Shown in pieces: positions 16,962 through 27,000 of a stretch of DNA of 64,000 bases; the first letter of the stretch is position 1, and every line of letters starts with the position of its first letter. The position numbers were made by a program, and so were the translations under genes. Source of the stretch: Thalassoglobus neptunius (GTDB taxonomy: Bacteria > Planctomycetota > Planctomycetia > Planctomycetales > Planctomycetaceae); assembly GCF_007859735.1 (NCBI RefSeq), contig NZ_SIHI01000001.1, positions 2,960,171 through 3,024,170 on the forward strand, written 5' to 3'. Under the pieces are notes generated by a model. The model had not been told where the DNA came from. It worked only from the letters and a program-made list of their open reading frames with translations, and did not search any database.

Positions 16962-18482
16962 TCACTCATAGTCCCACTTCATGATCCACGGATCTTCCAT
17001 CTCTTCCTGGAACTGCTTGAGTTTCTCCTGATACGTTTTCAGGATCTCAGCGTACTCACTTTTCACAGCGAGATTTTCAGATTCGTAGGGATCTTCAGCA
17101 ATGTGATAGAGTTCGAACTTGGGTCGATGAATATAGTCCCCGACGGTTTTCTGCCCATACGGGGCGGTCATCCCTTTCTGATATTGAGCCTGCCAGGACG
17201 AAGCAGCCCACAAGTCTGAAGCGAACGGATAGGGCAGACCGTGAGCGATATTCCAGATCAGCTTGTACTCCTTGTCCCGCACGACACGCATGGGGTAGTA
17301 CATTTGAATTTCGTGGAATGTGTGCGACGCGAAAATTGTGTCCCAATGCTCAGCATCAGGATCTCCGAGGATCGGAATCCAGGACTTTCCGTGATAGCTG
17401 CGAAACTTGTGTCCGCCGTTTCTGTTCTCTTTGAGATTCTCTCCGCGCTCTTTCCAGAACTTGTCGGGATCCACCCAGTCTTTTGGTCCGTTGGTTTTCG
17501 GATCGAGGCCTCCGGCGAAGTCGAGAAGTGAGGGTGTGATATCAATGTGGCTGATCATCGCGGTTGAGCGGACTCCACGATTCTCGTTGTATGGATTTCG
17601 AACAACGAACGGAACTTTCAACCCTGCTTCGAAGACGGTTGTTTTTCCGCCCGAAAAGGCCATCCCATGATCGGAGGTGAAGACGATCAGGGTTTTGTCG
17701 TACAGGTCCGCTTCTTTGAGGATCTTGACGAGTCGAGCCACACCCTGATCAATTCGTGCGCAGGACTGGTAGTACTGAGCGAGTTCTTCGCGAGTTTCCT
17801 GGGTGTCGGTCATGAAGTGAGGAATGGGAACGTCAGCTGGATCGTAAAAGACTTCTTCGACGCCGTCGTGTGAACCTTTCTTCGGACGATTCCCGAACAG
17901 GTCCGGTTTCAGTTTGCTGCTGGAGGTCTGATCTTTTCCGCCTCCGCGATGAGGATCAGACGTTCCGAAGTACAGGAAGAAAGGTCGATCATCGGACCGA
18001 TTGGTGATGAACTCTCGGCAATTCTCAGCCATGGCAACAGCGTTGCGTCCGTTCCCTTTCATGTATGTTTCATAGTGGTAAACCGTTTCGGGAGCGACGT
18101 GATACTTCCCGATATGACCCGTTCGATATCCCGCATTCGCGAGAACTCGAGGAAGGGCCAGACTGACCACGTTGTCGAAAGACGAAAACTTGTGGTAATG
18201 ATGCTGATGTCCGTATTGGCCATTCTTGTGATTGTGCAGCCCGGACATCACGACCGATCGGCTGGCACTACAACTTGCTGTTGTGGCGAAAGCATTCAAG
18301 AAGAGAGTTCCATCTTCAGCGATGGCGTCGATGGCGGGCGTCTTCGCGACGGGATCGCCGTAGCAGCCAAGAGTGGGGCTCTCATCGTCTGTGATGAAGA
18401 AGATGATATTCTTCTCAGCTGCGATTGAGGTGTGTGCAAAACCAAAGATCGTCAGGAGGGTGAGACACAAAAGTTTGTGCAT
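16962..18482 (-). CDS. secreted sulfatase (arylsulfatase family)
   Basis: 506 residues with a signal peptide (MHKLLCLTLLTIFGFAHTSIAA). The metal-binding N-terminus reads IIFFITDDESPTLGCYGD. The catalytic site is CSASR, a C-x-A-x-R form in which Cys would be converted to formylglycine by a sulfatase-maturating enzyme. HIGKYHV, FGTSDPHR and FTSDHGM give further metal and sulfate ligands. It hydrolyses sulfate esters, most likely on algal or host glycans, in the periplasm or outside the cell. Planctomycetes typically carry many such genes. It is a single transcription unit ending in an inverted repeat. Confidence 0.93.
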   Translation of the reverse strand: MHKLLCLTLLTIFGFAHTSIAAEKNIIFFITDDESPTLGCYGDPVAKTPAIDAIAEDGTLFLNAFATTASCSASRSVVMSGLHNHKNGQYGHQHHYHKFSSFDNVVSLALPRVLANAGYRTGHIGKYHVAPETVYHYETYMKGNGRNAVAMAENCREFITNRSDDRPFFLYFGTSDPHRGGGKDQTSSSKLKPDLFGNRPKKGSHDGVEEVFYDPADVPIPHFMTDTQETREELAQYYQSCARIDQGVARLVKILKEADLYDKTLIVFTSDHGMAFSGGKTTVFEAGLKVPFVVRNPYNENRGVRSTAMISHIDITPSLLDFAGGLDPKTNGPKDWVDPDKFWKERGENLKENRNGGHKFRSYHGKSWIPILGDPDAEHWDTIFASHTFHEIQMYYPMRVVRDKEYKLIWNIAHGLPYPFASDLWAASSWQAQYQKGMTAPYGQKTVGDYIHRPKFELYHIAEDPYESENLAVKSEYAEILKTYQEKLKQFQEEMEDPWIMKWDYE

Positions 18483-18728
18483 GGCTTTCGGTTCCGGAGC
18501 TAGAACAAAGGCAGGGGTGTCGTTCGGTTTGATTCATCCACATGCGGAAATTGCATGAGATCAATGTGGAACGATGAATACAGGACAACTGAATCGGTTT
18601 TCGTTACAAGATTCACGTCTTGGATCACAGAGTAACGAATTCACAGACGTTGTTGCCACTGATTGCTTGGCCCCGACAATGAATCGGGTAGGATACGTCA
18701 TTACAGATCTTTCACGAGATATGACATC

Positions 18729-20528
18729 ATGGATGAATTTCTGAACTCAATTGTGCATGGTGACTGTGTTGAAGGTCTGAATGGGCTTCCGGCTGAGTCG
18801 ATCGACCTGGGCTTTGCGGACCCGCCCTTCAATATCGGGTACGAGTACGATGTCTATCACGATAAGCTCGGCAGGGAGAAGTACCTCCAATGGTCGCGGG
18901 ATTGGATCACTGCCACGCATCGGGCTCTCAAGCCGAACGGAACATTCTGGCTCGCGATTGGAGATGAATACGCGGCAGAGCTGAAACTGCTGAGCCAGGA
19001 GATCGGTTTTCACTCTCGCAGCTGGGTCATTTGGTATTACACGTTCGGAGTGAATTGCAAACAGAAGTTCACCCGATCGCATGCCCATCTCTTCTATTTC
19101 GTGAAAGACCCTCAGCGGTTCACGTTCCGAGCGGATGATCTGGAGAACCGGATTCCGTCTGCCCGGGAACTCGTCTACAACGACAAACGTGCCAATCCGA
19201 AGGGCCGCCTTCCCGACGATACCTGGATTATCCGCCCGGAGAATGTCGTTGGAGAGATGATGGCAGAAGATGGAATGTGGAGCCCGGACGATTTGACTCC
19301 GACACGGGATATCGACCGAACATGGGCACTTCGTCCGCAGGACATCCAGGGATGTTTTCAAGGGGACGAGGACACATGGTATTTCCCGCGCGTTGCTGGA
19401 ACGTTTAAGGAGCGGCAGGGCTTTCACGGGTGTCAGATGCCGGAGCAGTTGCTCGGTCGAATCATTCGCAGTTGTTCGAATTCGGGTGACATCGTCGTCG
19501 ATCCGTTCTCTGGAAGTGCGACAACACTTGCGGTGGCAAAGAAGCTGAACCGGAAGTTCGTGGGCTTTGAACTCTCGGAAGATTACGTCAACTATGGACG
19601 TGGTCGACTCGAACAGATTCGAGTGGGTGATCCCCTCGATGGCTCGGCAGAACCGACGAAAAGTGCTCCCGCGACAAAGGCGAAATCTGACAAAGCTTCG
19701 AAATCGAAAAAGGTTGTCGCGACTCCGGAACGTGCTCCCTCCGAAGAGCGTTTGGCGGAAGCTCAATTGCAGACTGTGCTGACCGGAATCGTCGAAGCCT
19801 TTCAGATGACCCACGACGGGTTTTCTGTCGACCGGGTTGTCGCTGATCCTGCGATCAACGATGAGTTTGTTGAGACTTGCCGTCGACTGGGGCTTGCAGG
19901 TGAACCGCGCACCTGGAATTCGCTATTGTTTCGATTGAGGAAGTCTGGAAAGCTTGCGCATATTGAGACGGTCCGAGCTACCACGATGAACTGGCTCGAC
20001 GTCGATCCATTTTTGCACGCCAGCGAAATCGCGTTGCAATCTCTGCTCAACGAAGAGTTCGCCACAAGCCTCGATGAAATTCTTGTCGATCCACTGCTGG
20101 CCAGAAAGTTTGATGAACTCGCTCATCAGTTTGCTCCAGGAAGAAGCTCGTTCGAAATCCGATGGGCTGCCTTGAAGATCCGAAAGCAATCAAAAACGGC
20201 GCGACAGCGCGGGGCGATTCTGACAGCTCCCAAGCGGATTGGAAAAGCCATCGTCTTTTCGGAACTGGATGTCTCTCAGATTCCATCCGGACCGGGTGTC
20301 TATTTGCTTCGCTCGAAGCAGAAGAACAATCTGTACGCTGGCGAGACCTTAAATCTTCAGCAGCGACTCGCTTTGCATTTCAATGCTTCTCATCCCGTCG
20401 ATGTTCTTCCGGAAAGCACGACGATTCAAATCTTTCCGACGCAGACGAGACCGTCTGAAATTCTCGCGTGGCAAAGCTGTTTCGTCAGAACGCACAAGCC
20501 AAGTTGGAACTACCAGGAACTCGGTTAA
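18729..20528 (+). CDS. DNA methyltransferase fused to a C-terminal GIY-YIG domain
   Basis: 599 residues from the ATG at 18729 (an in-frame start at 18663 adds 22 unlikely residues). The N-terminal half is a beta-class adenine-N6/cytosine-N4 methyltransferase: catalytic DPPF at 31-34, then the SAM-binding DPFSGSATTLAVA from Asp258, in the order typical of that class. A Lys-rich linker (about 315-345) leads to a helical domain (about 350-510). Residues 518-594 match a UvrC-type GIY-YIG nuclease fold: GVY 523-525, YAG 536-538, Arg546. The position of the catalytic Glu is Gln582 (within LAWQSCFVRTHKPSWN), so nuclease activity is doubtful. No restriction gene is adjacent. It may be an orphan methyltransferase with a DNA-binding GIY-YIG relic. 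Confidence 0.85.
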   Translation: MDEFLNSIVHGDCVEGLNGLPAESIDLGFADPPFNIGYEYDVYHDKLGREKYLQWSRDWITATHRALKPNGTFWLAIGDEYAAELKLLSQEIGFHSRSWVIWYYTFGVNCKQKFTRSHAHLFYFVKDPQRFTFRADDLENRIPSARELVYNDKRANPKGRLPDDTWIIRPENVVGEMMAEDGMWSPDDLTPTRDIDRTWALRPQDIQGCFQGDEDTWYFPRVAGTFKERQGFHGCQMPEQLLGRIIRSCSNSGDIVVDPFSGSATTLAVAKKLNRKFVGFELSEDYVNYGRGRLEQIRVGDPLDGSAEPTKSAPATKAKSDKASKSKKVVATPERAPSEERLAEAQLQTVLTGIVEAFQMTHDGFSVDRVVADPAINDEFVETCRRLGLAGEPRTWNSLLFRLRKSGKLAHIETVRATTMNWLDVDPFLHASEIALQSLLNEEFATSLDEILVDPLLARKFDELAHQFAPGRSSFEIRWAALKIRKQSKTARQRGAILTAPKRIGKAIVFSELDVSQIPSGPGVYLLRSKQKNNLYAGETLNLQQRLALHFNASHPVDVLPESTTIQIFPTQTRPSEILAWQSCFVRTHKPSWNYQELG

Positions 20529-20551
20529 ACCGCTTCCGGTTGCGCGTGGCT

Positions 20552-23500
20552 TTAGTCGATGTAAATGAACTCGTTGGAATTCAGAAGCACGTGACAGAAG
20601 TCAACGAGTTGAGAAGGCGGAGCATTGGAGAAACTCTCAACGTTCAGCTCCCGATTGTGAACTCTGTCGATGAGGGCTGTGTTGCCGCCATTGAAGTCCC
20701 ACTGACCGACAATCTGATCCGCGTCGATGTTTGCATCTAAGATTGCTTCGGGGGTCAGAATCTCCTCTTCGGAGAGGGCTGTCCGATAGAGATGCAGGTC
20801 GTCAATCCAACCATCCCAGCGATGGCGATTCTGTCGTACACGTCCTCCCACGACGAAGGGGAGACGATTGGTTTCTGCCTGGACGACTCGATGGTCTGCA
20901 TGTGTCACAGTCTGTTCGTTGGTGATCAGATTGCGAACGACAAACGTTATTCCGTCGGCGGTTGGATTCTCGAGGTCAACCGAAACGGAAACGAAATACG
21001 GACGGTTCAATTCAAGATGAATTCCGGAGCGGACGATTTCATACGTTCGCTTCCCTGAAGAGTTCTTTCCGATCAGTTGCAGAATCAGATGTCGCGGTTG
21101 ATGGGACGACTTCGTCGATGTCACTCCCAACGACCAACCGGGTGACTTGGAATCAGAATTCCAGTGGGAAGCGATCGTCCGGACCGAAGCATCGGGGTAA
21201 ATCGACCGAAGCAAGAGAGTTGCCGAGACCGTGAATTGGTTGCGGGGGAGATCTTTAGAATCGAGGGTTTGAACGGGCGAGGCCAAAGGGGACTCATTCA
21301 CTTCGAGCACTTGAGTGTTCGTTTTCGCGCGAGCAACTTCTTCAGCGACGGGACTGCTTTCCTGTGACTCTTCAAGAAAACGAAGCGTTCGATTTAATTC
21401 CTGTTCAGTTGGCGGACGTTGCAAAGCGGTGAGATACGCATCCCGAATTTGTGACTCCAGGCTGCGATCGTTCGATTTGACGAGGCGATTGGCGAAGTCC
21501 TGTGCATGTCCCAAAGTCTGCTCTCCATTGATCAGCAACAAAGACTGAGATGGAGAAGTCGTGATATTCCGGGATGGGCTGCTGGTGATTCGGTCGGGAA
21601 AATCAAACAGAGCGAGCAGAGGATCCATTTTGTTGCGAATGACCTTGTTGAAGATCGTGCGACGATCAGAATCAATCGAAGCAGGCGGGCCTCCGGATTT
21701 CAGATTGAGAGTTCCCGCGACAGAAAGTTGCGCGTCCCGAATTTGCTCTGCGGACAACCGTCGAACGTTGAACTTCCACAGGAAGCGATTTTCCGGATCG
21801 ATCAGTTCGGCTTCTTTATTCGAGGTGAGTGATGATTGACGATAGGCAGCTGAGTGAACGATTTCACGGTGCAGCCATTTCAGGCTCCAGCCTTTTTCGA
21901 CGAATCGAGTTGCCAGCCAGTCGAGCAATTCCGGATGAGTCGGAGTTTCTCCGAGGTGACCGAAATCGCTGGGGCTGTTGACGATGCCAGCTCCGAAGTG
22001 CTGCTTCCAGATCCGGTTGACGATGACGCGAGTTGTGAGTGGATGATTCTCCTTCGTCAGCCAGTTCGCGAGAGTCGTTCTTCGTCCGGTTGTCGGCTCC
22101 GGGAGATTCAGTTCTGCGATGTTTGCTGATTCCGGGTCGAAGATGGTGAGAAACCCGGGTTCAACCTCTCCAAGTCGCTCCTTGCTGGGAATAAAGATCT
22201 CGGGCGCTTCGTCCCCGAATTCGGAGATTGAACGTCCTTTGGGAAGCGGTTGCGGCTTGAGATCATCAAACTCTGCAAGCTCTTTCTGGAGAGCGTCCCA
22301 CTTCTTCTTTTCTTCCCCTTTGAAAGTTGTGGGAAGTGTCTTGTATCGATCAAGAACCTGAAGGAAGACGAGGTGACGAAGCTGGTCGTCCAGAGACGAG
22401 CGTTTTTCCGCGGGACGGTAATAGATCTCCTGAATGTCTTCAGGAAACATCATCACCATTTTGCGTTCAAGCTCTTTCAGTTTGGGAGCTTTCAGCTGAT
22501 CAATCTGCTGGCGGATGCTTTCCGTTGCAGTTTCCCATTGCTCGAGTTGCTCTTCGTAGCGGACAATCTCATCCGGAGAAGCGAGGACTTTCTCGTCGTC
22601 GAGTGAGATGTTCGCGAAGAATGCTTGCAGGCGGAAATAATCCTTTTGAAGAATGGGATCGAATTTGTGGTCGTGACACCGGGCGCATCCCATTCCGACT
22701 CCGAGGAAGGTATCTCCAACAGTGTCGGTGATGTCGTTGAGCATGTCTTGCCATTGTGTGCGGACGTCACGCTGGTTGTACTCGTAGATTCCGCATCGCA
22801 GGAAACCGGTCGCAGCGATCGCTTCGGGATCATTGGGAGCAATTTCGTCTCCGGCGATTTGCTCTCGAACAAACTGATCGAACGGTTTATCAGAATTGAA
22901 CGCCTGAATGACATAGTCTCGGTACTGCCAGGCATTGGGGCGGTAGTCGTCTTTTCGATATCCGTCCGATTCCGCGTATCGGACAAGATCCAGCCAGAAC
23001 TGCGCCCAGTGCTCGCCATATCGCGGGCTGTCAAGCAGATCGTCAACGAGTCGTTCGTAAGCTTCGGGGGATGTGTCAGCGAGAAACTCATCGACTTGTT
23101 CCGGCGTTGGCGGCAAGCCGGTCAAATCAAAATAGAGTCTCCGAACAAGTGTGAGCGGTTCCGCCTCGTCGCTGGGAGAAAGACCGTTCTCATTCATTTT
23201 GCGGAGAAGGAATCGATCGACGGCGTTTCGAGGCCAATGCTCAGGTTCGACTTGAGGAACAGTCGGATCGCGAAGCGGTTGAAAAGACCAGAACTGGCGG
23301 TCTTCGTCGGTGATTTTGTCGGCAGAACTGGCTGGGCGAACGGTGCGATCTCCTCCCGGCCACGGGGCACCGAGTTCCACCCATTTCACGAGAACGTCAA
23401 TTTCCTTTTCCGAAAGCTGACCTGCCGGCGGCATTTCGTAGGACTCGTAGCGGATCGCTTCGATCAAAAGGCTTTCGTCGGCCTTGTGTGGAATGACTGC

Positions 23501-23788
23501 CGGACCGCTTTCTCCGCCGGAGAGAATCTCGGAGATCGAGTCCAGTTTGAGCCCACCTTTACTCACTTTCCCACTGTGACACTCATGGCAGTGCTCGACG
23601 AGCAATGGACGAACTCGAGATTCAAAGAATTCCATGGTCTTGGAATTCAGTTCCGTCTGAACCGCAATCTCTTTTGACGTGGAGGGTTCCGCAGCTGTTG
23701 CGACTGCTCCGGTCAGACTCAACACGAAAATGAGGCACATTTTGTCGAGAGCGCGGAACGATTTCGGAGAAAATTCGCAAATGATCAT
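20552..23788 (-). CDS. PSD1/DUF1549/DUF1553 planctomycete cytochrome c-type protein with LamG-like insert
   Basis: About 1078 residues, exported: hydrophobic MCLIFVLSLTGAVATAAEP lies near the N-terminus. Order of parts: a PSCyt1 haem region with CHECH, the DUF1549 (PSCyt2) domain with LYFDLTGLPPTPEQVDEF and RYGEHWAQFWLDLVRYAESDG, a second Cys pair in GMGCARCHDHKFDP, then DUF1553 (PSD1) with TTRVIVNRIWKQHFG and SSPSRNITTSPSQSLLL. A concanavalin/LamG-like sugar-binding insert (about 840-1040) interrupts the domain just before its usual end, LVDFCHVLLNSNEFIYID. The biochemical role of this planctomycete family is not established. The start at 23788 has GGTGA upstream. No DUF1501 partner is adjacent to this copy. 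Confidence 0.9.
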   Translation of the reverse strand: MIICEFSPKSFRALDKMCLIFVLSLTGAVATAAEPSTSKEIAVQTELNSKTMEFFESRVRPLLVEHCHECHSGKVSKGGLKLDSISEILSGGESGPAVIPHKADESLLIEAIRYESYEMPPAGQLSEKEIDVLVKWVELGAPWPGGDRTVRPASSADKITDEDRQFWSFQPLRDPTVPQVEPEHWPRNAVDRFLLRKMNENGLSPSDEAEPLTLVRRLYFDLTGLPPTPEQVDEFLADTSPEAYERLVDDLLDSPRYGEHWAQFWLDLVRYAESDGYRKDDYRPNAWQYRDYVIQAFNSDKPFDQFVREQIAGDEIAPNDPEAIAATGFLRCGIYEYNQRDVRTQWQDMLNDITDTVGDTFLGVGMGCARCHDHKFDPILQKDYFRLQAFFANISLDDEKVLASPDEIVRYEEQLEQWETATESIRQQIDQLKAPKLKELERKMVMMFPEDIQEIYYRPAEKRSSLDDQLRHLVFLQVLDRYKTLPTTFKGEEKKKWDALQKELAEFDDLKPQPLPKGRSISEFGDEAPEIFIPSKERLGEVEPGFLTIFDPESANIAELNLPEPTTGRRTTLANWLTKENHPLTTRVIVNRIWKQHFGAGIVNSPSDFGHLGETPTHPELLDWLATRFVEKGWSLKWLHREIVHSAAYRQSSLTSNKEAELIDPENRFLWKFNVRRLSAEQIRDAQLSVAGTLNLKSGGPPASIDSDRRTIFNKVIRNKMDPLLALFDFPDRITSSPSRNITTSPSQSLLLINGEQTLGHAQDFANRLVKSNDRSLESQIRDAYLTALQRPPTEQELNRTLRFLEESQESSPVAEEVARAKTNTQVLEVNESPLASPVQTLDSKDLPRNQFTVSATLLLRSIYPDASVRTIASHWNSDSKSPGWSLGVTSTKSSHQPRHLILQLIGKNSSGKRTYEIVRSGIHLELNRPYFVSVSVDLENPTADGITFVVRNLITNEQTVTHADHRVVQAETNRLPFVVGGRVRQNRHRWDGWIDDLHLYRTALSEEEILTPEAILDANIDADQIVGQWDFNGGNTALIDRVHNRELNVESFSNAPPSQLVDFCHVLLNSNEFIYID

Positions 23789-24077
23789 CAATTCACCAGA
23801 AGACGCAGCTATGTAATGAGGTAACCCTGACACACCCTCATTTTGGGCTTTGTGTTAAATGGACGGACTTGGATTTTTCATGATTCACGATATAGAGTAT
23901 GTCATTGGTGGATTCGAATGCGAGTTCACTTGAGATTATTGAGGCCCGATGACGCCTCCGGTTCCTGTCAGCATCCGTCTCTTTTGAGAGAATCTCTTGA
24001 AGACGTGGAGTCCGTTTCAACGTTTTCATGGATGTTAACGATCCGACTGAATCTGCCCAAAAGGACGGTTGCGCTTT

Positions 24078-27000
24078 ATGATGCTCCCTCGTCGGTGTTA
24101 TTTTCTTCTCATCATTGTGTCTCTGACCCTGTGTCTTTGCACGAACATCAGGCTTCCAGCTACAGAGCCGGTCCTGGAGTTTGTCGAAGGGCTTCGCCAG
24201 CGTGGCTACTATGACACCGCTCTGGAGTATCTGAGCGAGGTCGAGAATCGCCAGAATCTTCCTCAGAACATAGTGGATGTTTTGGCTTATGAACGAGCGG
24301 AAACGCTTCTTCAGAATGCTCGGCGGCTGAAGAATCTGGACGATCAGCGGAAGCAACTGGACGCTGCGCAGGCATCGTTCGAACAATTTGTGAAGGCTTC
24401 CCCGAACCATCCTCTCGCCGGTCGAGCGAATACTGCGCGCGGACGAATTCTTCTCGAGAAAGCCCGCGTCGAGATTTGGGATGGAGACAAGCCATCCAAC
24501 GCGGGGAGCCGCGATCTCTTCCGTCAGAATGCTCGCGACCTCATTCAACAGGCACGAGGCATTTTCCAACAGGCAGTCGGACAGCATCAAAATGCTGTCA
24601 AGGCGTTTCCGACGTTCATTCCTCCCGAAAACAAAGAGTTGCGGGCAGAGCGTGCCGAGGCGGAATCACAGTTCATGGAAGCGGAGCTCGATCTCACTCA
24701 GTGCAAGTACTGGGAAGCACAGACTTATGATCGGGGCAGTGAACAGCACAAAAAGATTCTGACCGAAGCAGCGTTTGAGTTTGAGAAAATTCACGAGCGA
24801 TTTCGCAGCCAGTTGGGCGGTCTCTATGCCCGAATGTGGCAAGGGAAGTGTTTCGAAGAACAGGATGAAATCGGGATCGCTCTCGGAATCTATGAGGAAA
24901 TTCTGGGACACGAGGGTCGTTCCGACGCGATGCGAAGCTTGAAGGATTCAGCCCTTCGGTTTCGATTGATCTGTCTGAATCACGAAGAGCGTGAAGACTA
25001 TAAGCTGGTTGTTCTCGAAGCGGAGGAATGGCTTCGGAATGCCCGCACGCGATCGAGAACCGATGTCGGTTTGGGAATTCAGTGGGAACTCTGTCGTGCT
25101 CTCGAAGTGCTTGGGGCCGACCGAACGCTTTCGGAAACGGAACGTCGGAACAATCTCACCGAAGCTCTGAACCGAGCCCGCACCATCGCCCGCTTTCCGG
25201 GAGAATTGAAAACTCCTGCCTCAGCGATGATTCAACGCCTGATGGTGGCTCTCAATCGAGATCCCGGTGACCCAAAAGATTTTGACACCGCTTACGGCAA
25301 CGCCGGTCAGATTTATGAGGAAGTCAATTCTCTCAATCAAGCGATCAATCAGGCCAAGCTCGACGGGAATCTTGCGCAAGCGAAAGAGATTCAAGAGACG
25401 CTCATTGCGACCGCTGGGGAGATGGCTCGACTTTACGATCTGGCGATTCGGTTTGTTCAGGAAGACACCGATCCGATCATGGTCAACATCGCGCGATTGA
25501 GACTCGCCTACGGCTATTTGCTTCAACAGAAGTATCTCGATGCCGGTGTTGTGGCCCAATATCAGATGGACAAATACGGCGATGAGTTTCCCGAAGTGGG
25601 ACGGGAAGCGGGCTTCATCGCGATGACGGCGTTTGACTATGCCTACTCCGATGCTTCTCCGGGGAACCGAGAGTTCGAAGCAGCCATGGTCAAAGCGATG
25701 GCGGAGAAGCTCGCCAGCCGGTGGCCGGATTCCGGTCGAGCCAATGACGCTCGAAATGCTGTGGCGAAAATCGCGTTCCAGGATGGAGACCTACTACAAG
25801 CTGCCGAGTGGTGGGATCAGGTTCCACAAGGATCCTCCGATTACGCGAACGCTCAAATCCGAGCCGGAAAAGCATACTGGCGTCAGTACGATCTCGAAGC
25901 ATCCAAACCCGCTCTTGAACGACCAACACCGGATCAGTTGAACGAATGGAAAGCGGCTGCCATTCAACATCTTGAAACAGGCATCGCGGAAGCCGAGAAG
26001 AATATTTCCGCCGAAACTCCGCTGCCGGATGAAGTCGTCAGCGCGAAACTTTCTCTCGTCAGTATCCGCAACATGGATGGAATCTACGAAACTCCCGAAG
26101 ATGGACCAATCGGTGCCATCGAGTTGTTGACCGCCGGTCCTCACTCGGTCATCGCCAGTGTTTCCGTCGCTGAAGGAGAGTCTCGACCGACCGAACCTTC
26201 CAGCGCGAAGAGCCAGGAAATGGCGAGCTTCGCGTATCAACAGCTTCTGCGAGCGTACATCGGGATCAAGAATCTCGAGGAAGCCAGAAACGCCCGGATG
26301 CAACTGGAACAAGTCGCCGGAAGCGACGATGCAGCTGCGTTGACACAGATCTTTGTTTCGTTCGGACGAGAACTCGAACAAGAACTGGAACGCTTGAAAG
26401 CTTCCGGTGAGAACGAACGAGTTCAGGAAGTTCGAGAAGGTTTCGAAGGGTTCTTGAACGACCTCTCCAATCGAAAAGAAGGACAGACGTTTTACTCCAT
26501 GCTTTGGATCGCGGAAACTTTCGCCAGTCTGGGCGACGCGAGCCGCGACGATCAGCAGAAGTCGGAAGAATACTTCACCAAGTCCTCGGACATTTATCGC
26601 CAGATCGTGGAGCGAGCAGCGAGCGAGCCCGATTTCGTTTCCGATCCGCGTCAGATCACTTCGACCAAGCTTCGACTGGTCAACACGCTTCGACGGAAAC
26701 CAGAATTCCCCGCAGCAGAAACGGTGATTCTCGAGATTCTCCAGGAGAGCCCGAATGCTCCCGATGCCCAGTTTGAGGCAGCTTCGCTTTATCAGGACTG
26801 GGGACAGCAGGGCGGACCCGACGCGCTCGAACACTTTCAGATGGCGGTTGCCGGTCAAAAGGAACCGATTCGCGTTTGGGGATGGGCTTACACAGCTCAA
26901 GCTCTGCAACGAGCGATCTTCGGAAAAGAAGATCCTCGCATGGAACAACTTCACTTTGACGCGAGATACAACCTTGCGGAAACCGAATATCAGTACGGGA

